From assembly GCA_039811765.1 (NCBI GenBank), contig JBDHZF010000105.1, positions 1-8,615 on the forward strand: 8,615 nt of DNA. The letters are read 5' to 3'. Below, one piece after another: positions 4,590-8,615 of the stretch (position 1 is the first letter of the stretch; the number at the start of each line of letters is the position of its first letter). A program made the translations under genes and the position numbers. Source of the DNA: JAGQUL01 sp039811765 (GTDB lineage Bacteria; Actinomycetota; Thermoleophilia; Gaiellales; SKUG01). The notes beneath the pieces were generated by a model. The model ran no database searches and was not told where the DNA came from. It worked only from the letters and a program-made list of their open reading frames with translations.

Positions 4590-6053
4590 ATGACGCATCT
4601 CGCACGTTTTCGAACCCGTCTCTCGCTCGTTGCAGCAGGCTGCCTCTCGGCGCTGGTGCTGCTCGCGCCAACGGCCGCGAACGCCACGCTGGTCGGGATG
4701 GAGTCGGCGTGGCAGCTCGCCAACTCCGATCAAACCAACGAGCAGCGCGAGGCAGCACTCGACCTGATGCAGCAGCAGGGCGTGCAGATCGTGCGCGTGA
4801 ACTGGCACTGGAACGAGACCGCCACGAGTTGCGCCGGCCAAACCGCTGCGCAGCTCGCCGATCCGAACAACTCCTGCTACGACTGGTCGCGGCTCGACAA
4901 CCTCGTGGGCGCGGCGAACGAACGCGGCATCCAGGTGCTGTTCAGCTCGCAGCTCAACCCGACGTGGCTGCTGAACTCCTCCAACCCATACTTCATGGGC
5001 ACGTCCTCCGCGCAGTTCCAGCGCACGGTCGACTACTACGCCTCGTACTACAAGGCCGTCGCCACGCGCTACAAGGGCGACACCGGACACGGCACGATCC
5101 GCTACTACACGGTGCACAACGAGCCGAACTCGAACGTGTTCTGGGGCGGCACGCCGAACGCGGATCGATACGCGAAGCTGTACGGCGCCACCGCGGTGGC
5201 GATCAAGACGGCGAATCCCACGGCCTTCGTCGCGCCCGGGCCCACCAGCCCGACCGGCGGTGGCCCCGCGGGCATTCGGCCGGTGCAGTTCGTCCAGCAG
5301 TTCCAGAAAGCGGTGGTGAAGTACCTGCCCGGTGGTTCGATCGCGGCGAAGCGGCGATACATCGACGCGTGGGCGCACAATCCCTATCCGGTCATGAAGC
5401 GCCAGCCCTCGCAAACGGATTCGCTGCAGAAGCCTGGCGTCATCCGGATGAGCGCGTTGAACACGCTGTACAAATTGCTGGACGCGGCGCCGATCACCCG
5501 TGGCAAGAAGGTCTGGGCAACGGAATTTGGTTGGCAGACGCCGCCGGAGCGGATCCTGGGAGTTTCGCAGGCGCTGCAGGCGCAGTTCGTGGCGGAGGCG
5601 TTCGACTACCTGAGCGGCCAGCGCGGCGCGCGCGTGCAGATCGGCATCCACTACGGCTTGGTCGACCCGTCGGACCTCGGGGATTGGCAAAGCGGCACGA
5701 TCCTCGCGACCGGCAAGAAGAAGCTGGCGTTCACGATGTTCCAGAACATGGTGAGCGTGCCGCAGGGCGGCATGAACGGGCGCGCGAAGGGCGGCACGCG
5801 GTTGCGCGTGTGGGGTCGCTCGAACGTGCATCCGTCGGGCACACAGCTCGCGTATCGGATCGTGGGCGGCAAGTGCCAATCGAACGTGGCCGTGAACGGC
5901 TATTGCCAGATCGCGGGCACGCGCTCGGTGGTGGGCACGCCCGGCGCGAAGTACGGGTACGTCACCATCAAGAAGGGCCAGCGCATCGATTTCGTCGTGT
6001 ACGACAAGGTCGCGCAAACGTACGGCCTCTCGCGCCGCGTGACCGGCACCTGA
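4590..6053 (+). CDS. Secreted clan GH-A glycoside hydrolase
   Basis: A 487-residue exported sugar hydrolase. Residues 1-32 form a Sec signal peptide: basic start (RFRTR), hydrophobic core (LVAAGCLSALVLLAP) and a likely cut after ANA at 30-32. The mature part reads as a (beta/alpha)8 barrel: LVGMESAWQL at the first strand, VRVNWHWNE (68-76), then the acid/base glutamate E178 in VHNEPN and the nucleophile E312 in WATEFGW, the two-Glu layout of clan GH-A retaining enzymes (families such as GH5 and GH39). C81 and C96 may form a disulfide. From about residue 395 a beta-rich tail with C429 and C439 looks like a small accessory domain. The setting among glycan-assembly genes recalls PslG, the GH39-like hydrolase in the Pseudomonas Psl locus, so trimming or release of the locus's own polymer is likely. 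The substrate and exact family are not certain. It could instead degrade external glycans. Confidence 0.9.
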   Translation: MTHLARFRTRLSLVAAGCLSALVLLAPTAANATLVGMESAWQLANSDQTNEQREAALDLMQQQGVQIVRVNWHWNETATSCAGQTAAQLADPNNSCYDWSRLDNLVGAANERGIQVLFSSQLNPTWLLNSSNPYFMGTSSAQFQRTVDYYASYYKAVATRYKGDTGHGTIRYYTVHNEPNSNVFWGGTPNADRYAKLYGATAVAIKTANPTAFVAPGPTSPTGGGPAGIRPVQFVQQFQKAVVKYLPGGSIAAKRRYIDAWAHNPYPVMKRQPSQTDSLQKPGVIRMSALNTLYKLLDAAPITRGKKVWATEFGWQTPPERILGVSQALQAQFVAEAFDYLSGQRGARVQIGIHYGLVDPSDLGDWQSGTILATGKKKLAFTMFQNMVSVPQGGMNGRAKGGTRLRVWGRSNVHPSGTQLAYRIVGGKCQSNVAVNGYCQIAGTRSVVGTPGAKYGYVTIKKGQRIDFVVYDKVAQTYGLSRRVTGT

Positions 6054-6086
6054 GCGTGGCCGGTCGCGGCCAGCGCGCGTGGCCGG
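6054..6086 (+). terminator. Weak hairpin and direct repeat after the glycoside hydrolase
   Basis: TGGCCG (6057-6062) and CGGCCA (6067-6072) form a 6-bp stem with a GTCG loop starting 4 bases after the stop codon. No T-run follows. GCGTGGCCGG occurs twice, at 6054-6063 and 6077-6086. This may weaken read-through into the phosphotransferase gene, but the evidence is slight. Confidence 0.25.
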
Positions 6087-6112
6087 CGGCACCCTGCGCG
6101 AATCCCGGGTGG

Positions 6113-6138
6113 TTGACGCTTTCGCCGCGCGGTACAGT
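6113..6138 (+). promoter_or_regulatory. Candidate promoter for the sugar phosphotransferase
   Basis: TTGACG (6113-6118) is a near-consensus -35 and TACAGT (6133-6138) a TANNNT -10, but the spacer is only 14 bases, shorter than the usual 16-18. The -10 ends 9 bases before the ATG at 6148, again close to a leaderless arrangement. GGAGAG at 6141-6146 is too near the ATG to act as a normal ribosome binding site for it. Confidence 0.35.
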
Positions 6139-6147
6139 CCGGAGAGC

Positions 6148-6912
6148 ATGACCACCACACCGTCATCGGAAGCTGCTGCCGTGAAGAAGGGTTCGCGCCC
6201 GCGGCTGGTGGATGCCGCAGATGGGCCGCCGCCCCTCGGCACGCACGACGTTCGCTCCCGCGCGGGAGGTGCGCGCGTGGGCACCGCTGCGCAGTTCTTG
6301 CTGAAGCGCACGATCGACGTGATCGCCGCGCTCGTGTTGATCGTCGTCCTCTCCCCCGTGCTCCTGGCGATCGCGCTGGCGGTGTGGGTGACGAGTCCAG
6401 GGCCGGTGATCTACCGCTCGCGACGCATGGGCCTTGGCGGTCGCGAATTCGGGTGCTTGAAGTTCCGAACGATGCGCAAGGACGCCGACCAGCTGCAATC
6501 GCAGCTGGAGCATCACAACGAGGCCGAGGGCGCGGTGTTCAAGATCGAGCGCGATCCACGCGTCACGGGCGTGGGGCGCTGGTTGCGTTCCAGCGGGCTC
6601 GACGAGCTGCCGCAGGTGTTCAACGTGCTGCGTGGTTCGATGAGCTTGGTTGGGCCGCGTCCGCTGCCGCTGCGCGATTGCGCGCTGCTGCACGCGGCGG
6701 CGTGGCGCCGGCACAGCGTGCTGCCGGGAATCACCGGTCCGTGGCAGCTGGATCCCAGCCGGCACGTCGACGAGGCGCTGCTCGAGCGGCTCGACCTGCG
6801 GTACGTGGACGGCTGGAACGCGTGGCATGACGTGCGCGTGCTGGCGCGAACGGTGTGGTTCGGGCTGCGGCGGCTGCTGAGCACCGACAGCGAGCTCGCG
6901 AGCGGCGACTGA
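6148..6912 (+). CDS. Undecaprenyl-phosphate sugar phosphotransferase (short monotopic PGT)
   Basis: Transfers a sugar-1-phosphate from a nucleotide sugar to undecaprenyl phosphate at the inner face of the membrane, the priming step of a lipid-linked surface glycan. The 254-residue protein has a charged, probably disordered first 48 residues, then the membrane-entering FLLKRTIDVIAALVLIVVL (50-68) with S69-P70, where the re-entrant helix of this family turns. The catalytic domain follows: PGPVIYRSRRMG (85-95), KFRTM (105-109), the catalytic D152-E153 dyad in GLDELPQVFN, SLVGPRP (166-172) and PGITGPWQ (193-200). It lacks the multi-span N-terminal domain of WbaP-type enzymes and matches the PglC-like short class. 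The ATG at 6148 is preferred because of the -10 just upstream; GTG at 6079 or 6181 are alternatives that change only the disordered tail. Four bases separate it from the next glycosyltransferase, so the two are surely co-transcribed. Which sugar it uses is unknown. Confidence 0.94.
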   Translation: MTTTPSSEAAAVKKGSRPRLVDAADGPPPLGTHDVRSRAGGARVGTAAQFLLKRTIDVIAALVLIVVLSPVLLAIALAVWVTSPGPVIYRSRRMGLGGREFGCLKFRTMRKDADQLQSQLEHHNEAEGAVFKIERDPRVTGVGRWLRSSGLDELPQVFNVLRGSMSLVGPRPLPLRDCALLHAAAWRRHSVLPGITGPWQLDPSRHVDEALLERLDLRYVDGWNAWHDVRVLARTVWFGLRRLLSTDSELASGD

Positions 6913-6916
6913 CACG

Positions 6917-8275
6917 ATGCGCGTGCTGGTGATCAGCAACGAGCGCGTCGGCGAGCGCATGGCGGGTCCTGCGATTCGCGCGTTGCAGTTCGCGCGACAG
7001 CTCGCGGCGCGGGGGATGACGGTGACGTTGGCGGCGCCGGAACTGCCGACGGCGGGCGCGGGGTCGCTTGACGAGGACGCGTTCGAGCGGGTCGCATTCG
7101 TCACGCCGAGCGCGCGAGCGTTCCGGGCGCTGGCGGATCGACACGACGTGGTGGTGACGCAGCCGCAGCGCGTGGACGTGATGCACGGGTTGGCGGACGG
7201 GCACGCGCGGTTGGTGGTGGACTTGTACGTGCCGAGCTTCGTGGAACGCATCGCGCAGCTCGGCGCTGAACCGGGCGACGAGCGGGTGCGTGCGCAGCTG
7301 CTCGAACGCGACCGGCTCGAATACGCATGCGCGGTGGAGTTGGGCGATGCGTTCATCTGTGCATCCGAGCGCCAGCGCGATCACTGGCTGGGAGCGCTCG
7401 GGCAGGCGGGGCGACTCGACTTGGATCTGCTCGAGCGCGATCCGGATGCGCGGTCGCTGATCGAGGTTGCGCCGTTCGGCGTGGACGACGAGCCGGCGCA
7501 GCTTGGCGAGGACGGCGGCGCGATTCGCGGCACGCTCGTGCCCGCCGACGCGATCGTGCTGGTGTGGACCGGCGGGTTGTGGAACTGGTTCGACCCGACG
7601 ATCGTGGTGGAGGCGCTGTCGCGAGCGCGCGAGCGTGAGCCGCGGCTGCATCTGGTGGTGATGGGCTATCGGCATCCCGAGACGCATCAGGTGGAGCAGG
7701 AGGCGAGCCGGCGCATGCGCGAGCGTGCGGAGGCGCTGGGGCTGCTGGATTCGGGCGCGGTGGTGTTGTGCGAACAGTGGGTGCCGTATGCGGAGCGCGC
7801 GCGGTTCCTGCTCGACGCCGACGCCGCGGTGAGCGCGCACCATGACGGGCTCGAGACGCGGCTGAGCTACCGCACGCGCCTGCTCGACCACTTGTGGGCG
7901 GGACTTCCCACGGTGATGACGACGGGTGGCGAACTGGGCGACGAGCTCGCGGCGAGCGGCGCGGCGATCGAGGTTGCCGATGGCGACGTGGACGGTTGGG
8001 TGGACGCACTCGTGCGCGTGGCGAGCGACGCGGCGCTGCGCGAGCGGATGGGCGCGGCGGCGAGAGAGCTGGGCCGCGCGCATCGCTGGAGCGAGATCTG
8101 CGGGCCGCTTGCGCGCGTGGTGGGCGAACAGGGCGCGGGCGTGGCGCGCCCGGCCCGGCGCGAAGCAGGCGTCCTCGCGCGTGTGCGCTATGCATGGCTG
8201 CTCGTGCGCGTGCGCGTGCGCACGAAAGGCCTCGGCTCCCTCGGTGCCGCGCTGCGTGGCGCGCGCGGGCGCTGA
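6917..8275 (+). CDS. GT-B glycosyltransferase, probably the second step after the phosphotransferase
   Basis: A 452-residue glycosyltransferase with a two-domain GT-B plan. The N-terminal part starts MRVLVISNERVGERMAGPAI (1-20), with the MAGPAIRA turn after the first strand common in this group, and has VVVTQPQ and VVDLYVPSF (100-108). The C-terminal donor domain opens with VLVWTGGLWNWFDP (214-227) and contains HLVVMGYRHP (245-254) and SAHHDGLETRLSYRTRLLDH (306-325), where E313 stands in place of the usual E-x7-E region, then WAGLPTVMTTGGELGDE (327-343). The last 30 residues are basic (RVRYAWLLVRVRVRTKG), suggesting attachment to the membrane surface, where the lipid-linked acceptor lies. There is no good ribosome binding site; the start is 4 bases after the upstream stop, so translation is probably coupled. 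It likely adds the next sugar to the lipid primed by the phosphotransferase. Donor sugar unknown. Confidence 0.9.
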   Translation: MRVLVISNERVGERMAGPAIRALQFARQLAARGMTVTLAAPELPTAGAGSLDEDAFERVAFVTPSARAFRALADRHDVVVTQPQRVDVMHGLADGHARLVVDLYVPSFVERIAQLGAEPGDERVRAQLLERDRLEYACAVELGDAFICASERQRDHWLGALGQAGRLDLDLLERDPDARSLIEVAPFGVDDEPAQLGEDGGAIRGTLVPADAIVLVWTGGLWNWFDPTIVVEALSRAREREPRLHLVVMGYRHPETHQVEQEASRRMRERAEALGLLDSGAVVLCEQWVPYAERARFLLDADAAVSAHHDGLETRLSYRTRLLDHLWAGLPTVMTTGGELGDELAASGAAIEVADGDVDGWVDALVRVASDAALRERMGAAARELGRAHRWSEICGPLARVVGEQGAGVARPARREAGVLARVRYAWLLVRVRVRTKGLGSLGAALRGARGR

Positions 8276-8316
8276 GGTCTCGGATTCCGGTCGAGCCCTG
8301 CCGCGAGCGTGGCGCC

Positions 8317-8367
8317 CCACTAGGTTGACCACAACGCCCAAAACGGGCCGTCTCGTCAACCTAGTGG
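8317..8367. terminator. 13-bp-armed inverted repeat between convergent gene ends
   Basis: CCACTAGGTTGAC (8317-8329) is perfectly matched by GTCAACCTAGTGG (8355-8367). The 25-base centre carries a small inner stem, GCCC-AAAAC-GGGC (8336-8348). It begins 42 bases after the glycosyltransferase stop and ends 65 bases from the stop of the broken minus-strand gene, so it is well placed as a terminator acting in both directions. It lacks a T-run on either side, and a family of repeated intergenic elements is an equally good reading. Confidence 0.55.
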
Positions 8368-8368
8368 C

Positions 8369-8418
8369 GGGTGGGGGAGGCGCGACGGGGCGGGGGCGGG
8401 GACGGGGACGGGGACGGG
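8369..8418 (+). repeat. G-run array with ACGGGG tandem units (possible G-quadruplex)
   Basis: The plus strand has at least six runs of three to five G within 50 bases, ending in tandem ACGGGG units around 8400-8418. The short linkers fit the pattern of an intramolecular quadruplex. It directly follows the inverted repeat and could help stop polymerase coming from the left, or it may be simple-sequence drift. Confidence 0.5.
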
Positions 8419-8431
8419 ACGACGCGGCGGA

Positions 8432-8615
8432 TCAGGGGATGGCGGCGGCGATGGCGGTGGTGTAGATGTGCTCGAGCTGGTCCATGACGACGGGTTGGGC
8501 GTAGCGGCGTTCGAACTCGGCGCGGGTCGGGGCCGGGCTTTTCCTGGTCGGGGAGCATGTTGTCTACGGGCATCGCTCCGCGCTGGTCGTCGGCCAGAGC
8601 TTGGGTCATGCGATT
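8432..8615 (-). pseudogene. Broken 3' end of a GT4-type glycosyltransferase, running off the right edge
   Basis: The minus strand ending at the TGA 8434-8432 reads RAEFERRYAQPVVMDQLEHI followed by an Ala-rich end, which is like the final helix of GT4 enzymes, where the chain crosses back before the C-terminus. That frame is closed by a TAG at 8566-8564, only 44 codons upstream, with no start codon between. Upstream of the break another frame, open to the window edge, reads MTQALADDQRGAM, like the preceding GT4 helix. A frameshift in the 8520-8590 interval would join the two. I therefore call a frame-disrupted glycosyltransferase, although a sequencing error, or a live gene with a different end, cannot be ruled out with so little of it in view. 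Confidence 0.5.

Noticed and set aside
4524..6311. Long minus-strand open frame of 595 codons
   Set aside because: It is antisense to the glycoside hydrolase, is made mostly of Arg, Ala, His and Val without any motif, and arises from the high GC content; the plus-strand protein has a signal peptide and catalytic residues.
6731..8359. Long minus-strand open frame of 542 codons
   Set aside because: It is antisense to two motif-bearing plus-strand genes and is Arg/His/Ala-rich low-complexity translation with no recognisable domain.
8361..8609. Minus-strand 82-codon open frame as an independent gene
   Set aside because: Its second half is Arg/Pro/Ser low complexity translated from the G-run array; the conserved-looking glycosyltransferase end lies in another frame.
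1..8615. CRISPR array, rRNA, insertion sequence or phage genes
   Set aside because: No regularly spaced repeats, no rRNA-like stretches, and no transposase, integrase or phage protein motifs were found on either strand.

Overview
The window is a GC-rich, tightly packed stretch of bacterial chromosome carrying part of a cell-surface polysaccharide locus. The heavy G/C use at third codon positions, the TANNNT-type -10 elements (three of them only 7-9 bases before a start codon, the arrangement of leaderless genes) and the style of the proteins suggest an actinobacterium. My guess is the Thermoleophilia/Solirubrobacterales side, but that placement is inference and not proven by any single marker.

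Layout from left to right. Positions 1-978 (minus strand, running off the left edge) encode dTDP-glucose 4,6-dehydratase, RmlB. Divergent from it, 1068-2030 encodes an unassigned alpha/beta-hydrolase with a GTSQG nucleophile elbow, followed by rmlA (2095-2892), which makes the dTDP-glucose used by RmlB. Tail to tail with rmlA, one base apart, is a minus-strand HicB-type antitoxin (2894-3226) with no visible HicA toxin. The 237-base gap 3227-3463 has a good plus-strand promoter-like sequence, a chain of stem-loops and a nearly perfect 47-base palindrome. It is the part of the window least explained by known gene types.

From 3464 on, everything intact is on the plus strand: a GT4-type glycosyltransferase (3464-4501), a secreted clan GH-A glycoside hydrolase (4590-6053), a short undecaprenyl-phosphate sugar phosphotransferase that would start the lipid-linked glycan (6148-6912), and a second GT-B glycosyltransferase four bases behind it (6917-8275). 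The last 340 bases hold no intact gene: a 13-bp-armed inverted repeat, a G-run array, and on the minus strand the broken 3' end of what looks like another glycosyltransferase.

How the parts fit: RmlA and RmlB supply dTDP-4-keto-6-deoxyglucose (rmlC and rmlD, or an alternative sugar-finishing enzyme, would lie outside the window). The phosphotransferase loads the first sugar on undecaprenyl phosphate at the membrane, the two glycosyltransferases extend it, and the exported glycoside hydrolase probably trims or releases the polymer. No flippase, polymerase or chain-length regulator is in the window, so only part of the locus is seen.
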